Below are positions 1-7,823 of a stretch of 64,000 bases of DNA, one piece after another. The translations under genes were made by a program, and so were the position numbers. The stretch comes from Lachnospiraceae bacterium. Lineage in GTDB: Bacteria; Bacillota; Clostridia; Lachnospirales; Lachnospiraceae. A model generated the notes under the pieces. The model did no database searches, was not told the origin of the DNA, and saw only the letters and a program-made list of their open reading frames with translations. The stretch covers positions 62,001-126,000 of the forward strand of contig JAFSDJ010000087.1 of assembly GCA_017436305.1 (NCBI GenBank), in the 5' to 3' direction. Positions within the stretch are counted from its first letter, which is position 1. Every line of letters starts with the position of its first letter.

Positions 1-2
1 GC

Positions 3-140
3 AGGGATAAGGAGGAAGACAGATATGAGGATTTGAATTACATAGGCGCAATTACAACTAAATACAAAACATACCACTTTTATCAGGGAGAGGAGACAGG
101 AAATTACTGGTATACAAGTGGAGATAAAAAAAGGACTTAG
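3..140 (+). CDS. 3' end of an unidentified prophage gene (partial)
   Basis: An open frame enters from the left edge and ends at TAG 138-140, giving the last 45 residues, rich in Tyr, Asp, Glu and Lys. The start lies outside the window. I do not recognise the family. The stop codon sits inside a perfect hairpin (133-160). Its orientation matches the prophage early genes that follow, so it is probably the last gene of the preceding prophage transcript. Confidence 0.5.
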   Translation, partial: RDKEEDRYEDLNYIGAITTKYKTYHFYQGEETGNYWYTSGDKKRT

Positions 141-160
141 CAAAATAATCTGCTAAGTCC
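133..160 (-). terminator. Hairpin resembling a minus-strand intrinsic terminator
   Basis: Perfect 10-bp inverted repeat: ggacttagca at 133-142 and tgctaagtcc at 151-160, with an 8-nt loop. On the minus strand it is followed by a run of seven T (complement of 126-132), so it reads as a terminator for leftward transcription. On the plus strand no T run follows. Confidence 0.5.
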
Positions 161-225
161 AACTGACATTGCATGCCATAAATAACCTAAGACAAGTATA
201 GCATGCAGTGTTCAGGAAAGCAAGA

Positions 226-252
226 AAAAACGGTAATTTAAGGACCGTTTTT
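226..252 (+). terminator. Bidirectional terminator-like hairpin before the HUH gene
   Basis: Perfect 9-bp inverted repeat, aaaaacggt (226-234) and accgttttt (244-252). The A-rich and T-rich arms make it able to act in either direction. It lies 40 nt before the HUH nuclease gene and probably separates it from upstream transcription. Confidence 0.5.
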
Positions 253-292
253 GACTTGATATAGAATATTAACTTTAGAACAGGAGAAGGAC

Positions 293-1030
293 ATGCCATA
301 CATACAATACGAGTACATTTGTGGTGACACCATAGAGGTAGAGAAAAAACATACCGGGAGATATGGAGCACCAGGACAGAAAAGGCAGAAAAGACAGAGA
401 GCGACCCCGGAAGAGATAGTAAGACAGAATGAAAGAAACGCGATCAAAAAACTCCGGCGGAAGATTAACTGCAATTATAAACAAAATGATTTCCATCTGG
501 TACTCACCTACAGAAAAGAAATCAGACCGGAACCGGAAGAGGCAAGGAAGCAGATTTCACAATTTCTAAAAAAGCTAAGAGCAATTTATAAGAAGCAGGA
601 TGGATTACTAAAATATATATTAACCACAGAATACAAAAACAAAGCAATTCACCATCACCTTATCATCAACAATTTGGAAAACTTTAATGTTCCGGCAGCA
701 GTACGGAGCCTTTGGGAACATGGACGCCCTAAATTTGTATTACTGGATGATACAGGAGATTATGAAAAGCTGGCCGAGTATTTCGTGAAAGAAACCGGAC
801 AAAGCTTCCGGGAACCGGATAACCCGAACAAAACAAGGTATACCTGCTCCCGGAATTTAAAAGAGCCGGAAGTCAGAAAAAAGACCATAAAAGCAAAAAG
901 CTGGAAAGAAGACCCGAAACCAAAGAAAGGCTGGTACATAGCCAAAGAAACACTGGTTGAGGGTATCAATCCGGTCACAGGGTACCGTTATCAGTATTAC
1001 ACAATGCGGAAGATAAAAAGGAGGAAGTAA
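293..1030 (+). CDS. HUH-type replication-associated nuclease
   Basis: A 245-residue protein with a clear HUH metal-binding signature, AIHHHLIIN at about residues 121-129. It is preceded by a beta strand (LLKYILTTEYKN) and followed about 50 residues later by an amphipathic segment with a tyrosine (LAEYFVKETGQS), the arrangement of the catalytic region in rolling-circle Rep proteins of the ORF2/G2P type. Such enzymes nick single-stranded DNA and join its 5' end to tyrosine. Both termini are very basic, as expected for DNA binding. An AGGAGAAGG site precedes the ATG. The role is inferred from the motif: it could initiate phage replication or act on hairpin DNA. It is unusual next to a tailed-phage late module. 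Confidence 0.72.
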   Translation: MPYIQYEYICGDTIEVEKKHTGRYGAPGQKRQKRQRATPEEIVRQNERNAIKKLRRKINCNYKQNDFHLVLTYRKEIRPEPEEARKQISQFLKKLRAIYKKQDGLLKYILTTEYKNKAIHHHLIINNLENFNVPAAVRSLWEHGRPKFVLLDDTGDYEKLAEYFVKETGQSFREPDNPNKTRYTCSRNLKEPEVRKKTIKAKSWKEDPKPKKGWYIAKETLVEGINPVTGYRYQYYTMRKIKRRK

Positions 1031-1032
1031 AG

Positions 1033-1470
1033 GTGCATGTAGATTTGTATGTAGAAACCTCCATTCGTGGACCAAGAAGACAGAACGGAACCTTCGGCTA
1101 TATTCTGGTCTATATCACAAAAAGTGGAGAAGAAGCTACTCTTTGTGATTTTGTAAATAAAAAGGACGTTACTCCACATGAAATAGAGCTGGAAGCCATA
1201 ATAAAGGCACTAGGACGGTTAAATAAAAAATGTGATGTATCTGTAATAGCCGGAAACCCATACGTGGCAGACATGACAAGTAATTTACAGAAGTGGAAGG
1301 GAAACGGATGGATAACAGCTAAAGGAGAGGACATAAAAAACAAGGAACTCTGGCAGCAGTTAGAAGAATTATTAGAAAAACACCAAGTAACGTTTGGTGG
1401 AGACGATACCGGCTATCAAAAATGGCTGATAAACGAAGTGAAAAGGAAGGGAGAACAACAACATGTTTGA
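1033..1470 (+). CDS. RNase H-like fold protein with altered catalytic residues
   Basis: A 145-residue protein that begins at GTG, 2 nt after the HUH gene stop and 9 nt after an AGGAGG site. The layout resembles RNase HI: an N-terminal strand with YVETS where active enzymes have YTDGS, ELEAIIKAL with the helix glutamate (about residue 52), GNPYVADM where TDSQYV is usual, a KWKGNGW segment, and NKELWQQLEELL. The first and third catalytic aspartates are therefore replaced by Glu and Asn/Pro. It may be a degenerate or structural relative. The stop overlaps the next gene by 8 nt, indicating translational coupling. Assignment is from motif order only. Confidence 0.5.
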   Translation: MHVDLYVETSIRGPRRQNGTFGYILVYITKSGEEATLCDFVNKKDVTPHEIELEAIIKALGRLNKKCDVSVIAGNPYVADMTSNLQKWKGNGWITAKGEDIKNKELWQQLEELLEKHQVTFGGDDTGYQKWLINEVKRKGEQQHV

Positions 1471-1954
1471 TAAATTTGGAGAATTTAACTCAGCAGAGGA
1501 ACTGAATAAAGCAGCAGAAGGACTAAAAGAGGAAGGAGATACAAAAAGTCTTTTAGAACTGGCAAAAGAAAACGGAATTGATGAAGAAGATGCACAGGAT
1601 TACATAGATGACTGTGTAGAAGAGTTATGTAATACAAAAATGGCAGCACTTGGAAAATTGAAGGTGGAAAATCAGGAACTGAAGCTTAAAGGCATCATGG
1701 AAGACTGGATTTCTTATATTGAGAATCAGATTGCAGAGAATGAAGCAGTTGCGGCAGCAGTCCGTAAAAAAGGAAAAAGTCTGGAAGGCTGCATAGCGGA
1801 GCTGTTAAAGTGGTCCTTTAAAAACCAGAAGCCGGTACCGCAAAAAGTAATGAAGGCAGCAGGAGTATCAGCAAATAAGTGTACTTTAGGTATTCCGGGA
1901 ATGGGACAGGCAAAGAAAATAATTAAAGAGTACTATCTCGGAAAGCAGGTGTAG
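1463..1954 (+). CDS. PcfK-like / AcrIIA9-family protein (possible Cas9 inhibitor)
   Basis: A 163-residue acidic protein. Its layout matches the PcfK-like family in which the Cas9 inhibitor AcrIIA9 is placed: FDKFGEFNSAEELNKAAEGL at the start, a GIDEEDAQDYIDD segment (residues 38-50), a GKSLEGCIAELLKWSFKNQ helix, and a C-terminal GIPGMGQAKKIIKEYYLG. Most members are uncharacterised, so inhibition of Cas9 is a family-level possibility, not something the sequence proves. It sits immediately upstream of a PcfJ-like gene, the usual partner of this family in phages and conjugative elements. The start ATG is inside the end of the RNase H-like gene. Confidence 0.65.
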   Translation: MFDKFGEFNSAEELNKAAEGLKEEGDTKSLLELAKENGIDEEDAQDYIDDCVEELCNTKMAALGKLKVENQELKLKGIMEDWISYIENQIAENEAVAAAVRKKGKSLEGCIAELLKWSFKNQKPVPQKVMKAAGVSANKCTLGIPGMGQAKKIIKEYYLGKQV

Positions 1955-1955
1955 T

Positions 1956-3908
1956 ATGAGAAAAATGCAATTTGCGCCAAAGAACAGTATGCCAATATAT
2001 CACGAAAAGGCAGCAGGCGAGGAAGATGCCTTAGTAGATGCCTTTGTAAAAGATAACATTCTCGTTATTGATTTTTACAGAAAGCAGACAGATAAATGGA
2101 GCGCCCTGTGGAGAACCCTGATTAATGAAAAGGAATACTGCAATTTTGATTATGAAGCGCAGTCATGGAATGGAGAATATATACATCATCAGGCACACAG
2201 GCATACAGATGCGTACGGTAGGGTTTTCGGCATATGGGAAGAACAGACCAAAGTTACTGAAAAAAGCAGAGATATTATAGAAAAATACATTACGAAAGTG
2301 GGCGGTTACATTTGCGGGGAATTGGAAACGACTATCTTAAGAATGGAAGAAAATTTAGCATATAGAAAGAGAGAAACTGAAAAAGAGAGAAAACACGACA
2401 GAATACAAAAGAAGATGAAAGAGCTACCCGGTACACCAGAGGATTTTGAGAAAGTGATTCTAAGCACAACCTTTAAAAATGACCACATTCTGTATTTTAA
2501 CAAAGAAGAGGGATATTGTTCCAGATGCGGCAGACAATTACCGGGAGTAAAGAAAGAACATAATGAACATGGAAAGTGCCCAAAATGCAGAAAGCCGGTA
2601 GTGTTTAAGCATATGAGATACATGAAAGAGCATGCAGAGGAAAAAGAATTACTCTACATACAGCCTTTTAAAGAAGAAGTAGTATTACGGTATTTTAAAT
2701 GCGCCCTTATTTCCACATGCCACTCAAAAGAAAAATTGGAAATGGTAGAGACTGTCAGAACGTATCATAGCGAAGATATGGCTTATTTTAAAAAGATATA
2801 TATATGCTATCTTGATTGTCTTAATCGCAAATATTGGAGTGACAAAATGAACCCATATTGTACGGTTGCATACGGAAGAAACACAACTTTATATGTTGGC
2901 AACATGGAACAGGTAAGAGAAATAGTAAACCAAAAAGTATGTGACATCATGGAAATAACAGGAAGCGAAGGAGAAAGGCTCCCTGTGATTGATTTGTTGA
3001 GAGGTTATAGTGAAGAAAGAGTTCTCCTGTACGAAAAATTTTACAAAGCAGGATTGCCAAAGCTGGCATTGGAAGTATTAAAGAAATATTGGGATTTTCC
3101 TGTAAATAGGGAACAGAATGAATTAAAAAAAATCCTTAAGATTTCTAAACCAATGTTGAGGTATATGGTCTGTCATAACGGTGACAAAGCTATGTTGGAG
3201 ATTATGCAGGATGCATTTGCAAATCAATACGGACTAAGCGATGACAAGATATTTGAATTGGCGGCAGCAGGCATTAAAGCAAGTGAACTTGCGGAGGTAT
3301 CAGAAAAAAATAAGATTATAAAAACATTTCACTATTTGCGAAAAGCCAACGGATATAAAAGCCTGAAAGGAACATTCAGTCATTACAGGGATTATATATC
3401 TATGGCATCCAGTATGGGATATGACCTAAGTAATGGAACGGTAAGATTCCCAAACAACTTAAAGCAGGCTCATGACAATGCAGTTACATCCTTTTATGAA
3501 GAAGAAAGTGATAAGAGAAAGCGGGAAGTATTAAAGAAATATCCCAATATCCGCAATCTGGAGCAAACGCTAAATGAGCAGTATTCATTTAAAACAAAGG
3601 ATTATGTAATTATGGCACCACATTCGGCAGCAGACATTGTTGAAGAAGGGCGTACCTTACATCATTGTGTTGGCGGTGATACTTATCTGGAAAAACACAA
3701 TAAAGGAAGAACATTTATTTTATTTATGAGAAAAGCAAAGAAACCGGATAAAAGATACTACACCATAGAGATTGATCCAAAGGACAACCGTATTATCCAA
3801 TATTATGGAGCTAATGACAAACAGCCGGATAAAGAGGCTGTAGATGTGTTTTTGAAACAGTGGAAAAGATATTTAAATAAAAAGGCAACGCATAAGGCAG
3901 CAGGATAG
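1956..3908 (+). CDS. PcfJ-like protein
   Basis: A 650-residue protein. Two CxxC pairs (YCSRCGRQL and GKCPKCRKP, about residues 188-212) form a likely zinc ribbon. The C-terminal third carries the PcfJ signature: APHSAADIVEEGRTLHHCVG (about residues 552-571), a strand-rich YYTIEIDPKDNRIIQYYG segment, and a final helix. PcfJ was named from the conjugative plasmid pCF10 and is widespread in Firmicute phages, but its biochemical role is unknown. The gene starts 1 nt after the PcfK/AcrIIA9-like gene, so the two are almost certainly co-translated. Confidence 0.8.
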   Translation: MRKMQFAPKNSMPIYHEKAAGEEDALVDAFVKDNILVIDFYRKQTDKWSALWRTLINEKEYCNFDYEAQSWNGEYIHHQAHRHTDAYGRVFGIWEEQTKVTEKSRDIIEKYITKVGGYICGELETTILRMEENLAYRKRETEKERKHDRIQKKMKELPGTPEDFEKVILSTTFKNDHILYFNKEEGYCSRCGRQLPGVKKEHNEHGKCPKCRKPVVFKHMRYMKEHAEEKELLYIQPFKEEVVLRYFKCALISTCHSKEKLEMVETVRTYHSEDMAYFKKIYICYLDCLNRKYWSDKMNPYCTVAYGRNTTLYVGNMEQVREIVNQKVCDIMEITGSEGERLPVIDLLRGYSEERVLLYEKFYKAGLPKLALEVLKKYWDFPVNREQNELKKILKISKPMLRYMVCHNGDKAMLEIMQDAFANQYGLSDDKIFELAAAGIKASELAEVSEKNKIIKTFHYLRKANGYKSLKGTFSHYRDYISMASSMGYDLSNGTVRFPNNLKQAHDNAVTSFYEEESDKRKREVLKKYPNIRNLEQTLNEQYSFKTKDYVIMAPHSAADIVEEGRTLHHCVGGDTYLEKHNKGRTFILFMRKAKKPDKRYYTIEIDPKDNRIIQYYGANDKQPDKEAVDVFLKQWKRYLNKKATHKAAG

Positions 3909-3920
3909 GAGGAAAGCACA

Positions 3921-5246
3921 ATGAATGAGATTACATATTCATCATATGGAGAATTTAAAAAAGAACTGGATACAGAGCTTCAGAAGACGTCAGAAAGCTT
4001 TGTAAAAATAGGATATTTACTGAAGGTAGCCATGGATACAGATATATTAAAGGAATCAGAATATTTTAATGTAAACGATTTTGCTAAGGGCGAATATGAC
4101 TTAGACCCCACTCAGGTATCAAGATTTATTAATATAAATAACCGATTCGCTGAAAATGGCAATTCCCCATTCTTAAAAGAGGGCTACAGAGGAATAGGTT
4201 ATGCAAAGCTTTCCCTCATGCTCCAACTCCCGGATTCAGTCAATGAGGAAATCACTCCGGCATTCAGTAAATCCGAGGTTCAGGCCATTAAGGACGAAGT
4301 GGAAGAAGAGAAAAAAACATCAGAAATTGAGCTGTGGTTGGAAGGAACCAAAGAGGGAGAATTTGACAATAACCTGCATAAAGTATTCCACCAGCTTTTA
4401 CATGACGAATATCAACTCTACGCAGATGTCTATAAGCCCGCAACACGCATTATTACAGAATCGGAAGCAGATTTTGAAAAACATACAAAAGAACTCCACG
4501 AAGCACTTGCACCGGACGGAGAAAAGATTTACTCCGTAAGGATACAGGGGGTAGGAAGACTGCTCTTATCCATCAAAGATACAGCTAAGGATATTACTCT
4601 CACTAATATTCGCACCGATGAGAAGGAAAGCTACTCTTGGCAGCAGCTTATTGATGTATTAAAGAATATTATAATATTTGCTCCCGGTGCGAAGGAATCC
4701 TGGGAAACAGTCTATGGCGAGTCATTCCCAAAAGAAGAAATTGCACCGGTACAACCGCCAAAGAGAAAAGATCCAAAAGTTACAAAAGCCAAACCGGAGA
4801 AAAAGAAGCAGACGGCAGCAGTCCAAGAGAAAACTGTTACAGAAACAGAGGAAAATGTTTCAAAACAGGAGGAAATTGTTATCAAAGAGCCTGAAAGCGT
4901 ATCAGAACAGGAAGAAACCGTTACAAAAGAGTCGGAAAGCGTTTCGGAAGAAAATAGCTCCAAACACGCAGAAATACAGAATACGGAGCAGATTGAAGGG
5001 CAGACCAATATTCAGGATAATTTTCCACAGTATATGCCGGATGAAACAAAGGAGAATGATGCGCCGGAAGGAAATTCCAATATGGCAGCAGGCTATAAAG
5101 CCGGAATTACCACAGCTATTAGAAGAATTAAGGAAATGGCAGAACAGGAAAGATGGCAGGCGGTTATTACAGCCACAGAGGATATTAAATGGAGAGCCGA
5201 GCAACTTTTAAATCTGGAAAACAAGGAAGAAATCATAGAGGAGTAA
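3921..5246 (+). CDS. Conserved phage protein of unknown function with low-complexity hinge
   Basis: A 441-residue protein. The N-terminal 130 residues are mostly helical (FVKIGYLLKVA, DPTQVSRFININNRF). A second globular part runs to about residue 275. From about 280 to 370 it is low-complexity Lys/Glu/Ser/Val with imperfect repeats such as KEPESVSEQEETVTKESESV. A short helical C-terminus follows. I recognise it as a frequent companion of PcfJ/PcfK genes but know no function. AGGAGGAAAGC precedes the ATG, 12 nt after the PcfJ gene. Bases 5061-5092 inside it recur almost unchanged in the non-coding DNA at 10821-10852. Confidence 0.6.
   Translation: MNEITYSSYGEFKKELDTELQKTSESFVKIGYLLKVAMDTDILKESEYFNVNDFAKGEYDLDPTQVSRFININNRFAENGNSPFLKEGYRGIGYAKLSLMLQLPDSVNEEITPAFSKSEVQAIKDEVEEEKKTSEIELWLEGTKEGEFDNNLHKVFHQLLHDEYQLYADVYKPATRIITESEADFEKHTKELHEALAPDGEKIYSVRIQGVGRLLLSIKDTAKDITLTNIRTDEKESYSWQQLIDVLKNIIIFAPGAKESWETVYGESFPKEEIAPVQPPKRKDPKVTKAKPEKKKQTAAVQEKTVTETEENVSKQEEIVIKEPESVSEQEETVTKESESVSEENSSKHAEIQNTEQIEGQTNIQDNFPQYMPDETKENDAPEGNSNMAAGYKAGITTAIRRIKEMAEQERWQAVITATEDIKWRAEQLLNLENKEEIIEE
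5061..5092 (+). repeat. Dispersed 32-nt repeat, coding copy
   Basis: Twenty-eight of 32 bases match 10821-10852. The core, gaaattccaatatggcagca, is identical in both. Here it is read as protein (residues about 381-391 of the preceding gene); at 10.8 kb it is non-coding and lies just before a TATAAT box. Confidence 0.7.
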
Positions 5247-5249
5247 AGG

Positions 5250-5591
5250 ATGGGAAAGAGAAAGAAATCACTGAATTTTACTAAGAAGGAACGTGAAAAG
5301 ATACTTCAAAGGGATGATGGATGTTGCCTGTTCTGCCAGGAGAATTACTACATGAATTCCACCACAGAATTGGGCTACGAAATCAAAGACATCATGCACT
5401 ACATACCAAAATCCAGCGGAGGCCTTGGAATTGAGGAAAATGGAGTATTAGGCTGCCGATATCATCATTCATTGCTGGATAACGGAAACAAGGGCTTACG
5501 TGGCGAAATGCTGGAAAGAATGAAAGCATACTTAAAATCGATTTATCCAGATTGGTCAGAAGACAATTTGATTTATAAAAAATACAGTTAG
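5250..5591 (+). CDS. HNH endonuclease-like protein
   Basis: A 113-residue protein with a CLFCQENYY zinc-knuckle half (CxxC at about residues 26-29), an IMHYIPKSSGG segment carrying the first catalytic His, ENGVLGC carrying the Asn, and RYHHSLLDNG carrying the final His. This is the beta-beta-alpha-metal layout of HNH nucleases. Phage HNH proteins often cluster with terminases and help packaging, but here the gene lies 5 kb upstream of them, so a replication or defence role is equally possible. It starts 3 nt after the previous gene. Confidence 0.7.
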   Translation: MGKRKKSLNFTKKEREKILQRDDGCCLFCQENYYMNSTTELGYEIKDIMHYIPKSSGGLGIEENGVLGCRYHHSLLDNGNKGLRGEMLERMKAYLKSIYPDWSEDNLIYKKYS

Positions 5592-5602
5592 GAGGAATAG
5601 AA

Positions 5603-5908
5603 ATGGAACGATTAACACAAAAAGTAGAATGTAATGTACCGGAAAAGATGATAAAGATGCTGGAAGCTGACCATGTGGAAGGGGTTGAGTATGAAATAAA
5701 AGAAGCCGGGCATCAATCTTGTAAGGAAATCTGCAAGAAGCATTTCTGTACGGACTGTCCTATTCAGAGGGTAGTAGATAAACTGGCGGAATATGAAAAC
5801 ACAAAATTAACTCCGGAGCAGATTATTCAAATAGACACTCTTTACGCAGAAAAATGTGAGGAACTGGCAGCAGTCAAAAAAGAACTCACAAAAGGAGGGA
5901 AAGATTAA
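5603..5908 (+). CDS. Small cysteine-containing phage protein, unknown function
   Basis: A 101-residue protein preceded by TTAGGAGGAATAG. It has CKEICKKHFCTDCPIQ (about residues 40-55), which could bind metal, followed by VDKLAEYENTKLTPEQI, a segment common in small clostridial phage proteins, and a helical C-terminus. No function is known to me. It sits in a tight run of co-directional early genes. Confidence 0.55.
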   Translation: MERLTQKVECNVPEKMIKMLEADHVEGVEYEIKEAGHQSCKEICKKHFCTDCPIQRVVDKLAEYENTKLTPEQIIQIDTLYAEKCEELAAVKKELTKGGKD

Positions 5909-5910
5909 TC

Positions 5911-6273
5911 ATGGAGGAAAGAATAGGACAGTGCATTTACTGTGGCCAAAATATACAGGTAAGAGTGCCGGAAGGCAGCACAAAGGAAGAAATCAACAGG
6001 GAAGCAGTAAGACTCTGCAACTGCTATGAAGCGCAGTGTCAGCAGGCTATTGAAACCAATATAAATGTAACAGAAAAATATATAGAAAGTGAATTTCAAG
6101 AAGAAAACGTTGTAAGGAACCTGCTCTTGGCAGCAGTCGAACCGGTAGGCAGGGGATACATAGACAAGATAGTCCTTCACGAGGGCAGAAACAAGTACAC
6201 AATGAGCCGGACCAGTAAAAAGACAATTAAAGTGGAGAAAAATACAACAATAAAGAAAGTTAAAGAATCCTGA
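5911..6273 (+). CDS. Small zinc-ribbon-like phage protein
   Basis: A 120-residue protein with an N-terminal QCIYCGQ knuckle and a second CNCYEAQC cluster (about residues 36-43), likely a treble-clef or ribbon metal site. Helices and a basic Lys/Thr-rich tail follow. AAAGGAGGGAAAG precedes the ATG by 9 nt and overlaps the end of the previous gene. Function unknown; nucleic-acid binding is plausible. Confidence 0.55.
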   Translation: MEERIGQCIYCGQNIQVRVPEGSTKEEINREAVRLCNCYEAQCQQAIETNINVTEKYIESEFQEENVVRNLLLAAVEPVGRGYIDKIVLHEGRNKYTMSRTSKKTIKVEKNTTIKKVKES

Positions 6274-6330
6274 TGGTTGAAACACCTTAAGAAACTGAAA
6301 AACCCTTTTGGAATATCACAGTCATCTAAA

Positions 6331-6350
6331 GCCGGACAATAAGGTCCGGC
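6331..6350 (+). promoter_or_regulatory. GC-rich hairpin just before a small ORF's ribosome-binding site
   Basis: Perfect 7-bp stem gccggac (6331-6337) and gtccggc (6344-6350) with a 6-nt loop, directly followed by the GAAAGGGGTGAT ribosome-binding site of the GTG-started gene at 6367. It has no T run, so it is more likely an mRNA stabiliser or translation control element than a terminator. Confidence 0.4.
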
Positions 6351-6366
6351 GGAAAGGGGTGATACC

Positions 6367-6483
6367 GTGAAAGCAATTTTAGTTATGGATATGCCGAGTA
6401 GTTGTTTAGAGTGTCCTATTGGGAAAGATATGAGTATACCAATAGAAACTTGTATAAAGTGTCCGTTCGGAAAAAACAAATGA
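6367..6483 (+). CDS. 38-residue CxxC-containing phage peptide
   Basis: A GTG-started frame of 38 codons, preceded at 8 nt by AAAGGGGTGAT. The peptide begins VKAILVMDMPSSCLECPIG and ends with CIKCPFGKNK. The opening matches a well-known class of very short phage proteins with two CxxC pairs (two here, spaced by 17 residues). It probably binds a metal. The TGA overlaps the next start as ATGA, indicating coupling. Confidence 0.65.
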   Translation: MKAILVMDMPSSCLECPIGKDMSIPIETCIKCPFGKNK

Positions 6484-6605
6484 ATGAATTAAGAACTTGC
6501 CAAAGCAATGTTTTTGTATCAATGCAAATGGAAAGATTGAGAATTACCAAAAATCTTATAGGTGGATTGCCAGACGGTTATCCGATACCTATGACTGAAA
6601 ATTAA
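6480..6605 (+). CDS. 41-residue phage protein, unknown function
   Basis: The ATG overlaps the stop of the preceding mini-gene (ATGA), a classic coupled arrangement. The peptide runs from MNELRTCQSN to PIPMTEN. No domain is recognised. It is accepted as a gene because of the overlap and the AAGGAG ribosome-binding site of the next gene directly behind it. Confidence 0.45.
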   Translation: MNELRTCQSNVFVSMQMERLRITKNLIGGLPDGYPIPMTEN

Positions 6606-6616
6606 GGAGTGACACT

Positions 6617-6940
6617 ATGAAAATTTACATTTCGGGAGCAATAACAAATAACCCCAACTACAAGGAAGATTTTGAGCGAGCAGAAGATTACTTGCAGAGA
6701 GAATATCCGAATGCCGAGATTATCAATCCTGCATTAGTGAATAGCCACTTGCCGAAGTCCACAACGCACGAAGAGTATATGCGAATGAGTTTTTGTATGT
6801 TGGATATGGCAGATGCAATATTTATGATTTCAAATTGGAAAACATCTTGTGGTGCATCACAGGAATATGGTTACGCATTGGCAAAGGATAAGGCTATTTT
6901 GTTGGAAAGGAGTAAGTATGGAGAGATTAACAACAAATAA
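6617..6940 (+). CDS. DUF4406 protein (nucleoside deoxyribosyltransferase-like)
   Basis: A 107-residue protein. MKIYISGAIT at the start, the central FERAEDYLQREYP helix, INPALV, and the C-terminal ADAIFMISNW then GASQEYGYALAKDKAIL match the DUF4406 family. That family shares the Rossmann-like fold of nucleoside 2-deoxyribosyltransferases. Phage versions are presumed to act on nucleotides or their derivatives; no substrate is known. The gene overlaps the next one by 23 nt. Confidence 0.75.
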   Translation: MKIYISGAITNNPNYKEDFERAEDYLQREYPNAEIINPALVNSHLPKSTTHEEYMRMSFCMLDMADAIFMISNWKTSCGASQEYGYALAKDKAILLERSKYGEINNK

Positions 6941-7496
6941 AAATGTATCAGAAATGGGAATGTACGAATTAGCACATAACTGTTGTTATATAAAAGATAG
7001 TGTGGCAAGATACAGAGATTTTGAACTTGATATTGATGCAAGAGAACTGACAAGAAAACTATTGATAGAGCACGCAGAAGATGATGATGCATTTACATCA
7101 GATGAAGATTTTGACGAATGGATGATTGATTATCTGCAAGACGGAATGGATAGTCTTGAAGGATTGATTGCATTATTCTATCGTAATTTGTGGGCTATGG
7201 CAGACTTAAGAGAACGTTTAAAGGCTTACGAAGATGCCGAAGAACAAGGCTTGCTTTTAAGGTTGCCTTGTAAGGTGGGAGATACAGTTTGGTATATAGA
7301 TGACGATGATGATGATTACCCACTTAAATTTATTATTACTAAAATAGATGTTGAAGAAAATGGTTATCTTCGTTATCACGCAAGAGAGAAAGATAATTGC
7401 GGGAAAATAGGTTTCATTAAAGATGATATTGGCAAAACCGTATTCCTAACCAAAGAAGAAGCAGAGCAGGCATTGGCAGAGATGAAAGAGGTGTAA
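6918..7496 (+). CDS. Conserved phage protein, unknown function
   Basis: A 192-residue acidic protein. The ATG at 6918 follows GGAAAGGAG by 7 nt and is preferred over an in-frame ATG at 6849 that lies deep in the previous gene. MERLTTNKNVSEMGMYELAHN and the RERLKAYEDAEEQG helix are familiar from many clostridial prophages. The C-terminal part (LRLPCKVGDTVWYID, then TVFLTKEEAEQALAEM) is a small beta domain common in such phage proteins. Function unknown. Confidence 0.65.
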   Translation: MERLTTNKNVSEMGMYELAHNCCYIKDSVARYRDFELDIDARELTRKLLIEHAEDDDAFTSDEDFDEWMIDYLQDGMDSLEGLIALFYRNLWAMADLRERLKAYEDAEEQGLLLRLPCKVGDTVWYIDDDDDDYPLKFIITKIDVEENGYLRYHAREKDNCGKIGFIKDDIGKTVFLTKEEAEQALAEMKEV

Positions 7497-7498
7497 TA

Positions 7499-7612
7499 TT
7501 GGAAACATCAATAATGATACTACTAATAATCACAGGTTTTTTTCTTATGTTAGGAATGCTAATGGTGATTTGTAGTTGGCTTGATTGGATGGAAGTAAAA
7601 AATAGGCATTAA
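7499..7612 (+). CDS. 37-residue single-pass membrane peptide
   Basis: TTG at 7499 lies 5 nt after AAAGAGGTG. It encodes 37 residues with one hydrophobic helix (MILLIITGFFLMLGMLMVI) followed by CSWLDWMEVKNRH. An internal ATG at 7514 lacks a ribosome-binding site. It looks like a small phage membrane protein of unknown role. Confidence 0.5.
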   Translation: METSIMILLIITGFFLMLGMLMVICSWLDWMEVKNRH

Positions 7613-7636
7613 AGAAGAAAGGAGCGGTGTTAAGGT

Positions 7637-7792
7637 ATGGATTTTTTAGCAGAATTAGACGGAGGAACTTTGAAAGCGGAGTTATTAGCATTTCTTGACT
7701 GTGAAGATATTGAAGTAGACAGCATGGAAGATTTCAAAGAAAAATTTATTGAATATATTGAGGAAGATTTTTCTTATGGGGATTGCGAATAA
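7637..7792 (+). CDS. 51-residue acidic phage protein
   Basis: ATG at 7637 is preceded by AAAGGAGCGGTG. The 51-residue product is strongly acidic (IEVDSMEDFKEKFIEYIEED) and largely helical. Small acidic phage proteins often act as DNA mimics, but nothing here shows that. It lies in the same run of tiny overlapping or closely spaced genes. Confidence 0.5.
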   Translation: MDFLAELDGGTLKAELLAFLDCEDIEVDSMEDFKEKFIEYIEEDFSYGDCE

Positions 7793-7823
7793 AAGATATT
7801 AAAGCAGATGGGAGAGTGAGAGG

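Noticed and set aside
4678-5211. Plus-strand Arg/Lys/Gln-rich open frame
   Set aside because: A shadow of the Lys/Glu-rich hinge in the real gene at 3921-5246.
6849-7496. ATG 6849 as start of the gene ending at 7496
   Set aside because: It lies deep inside the DUF4406 gene without a ribosome-binding site; ATG 6918 has one and matches the common N-terminus.
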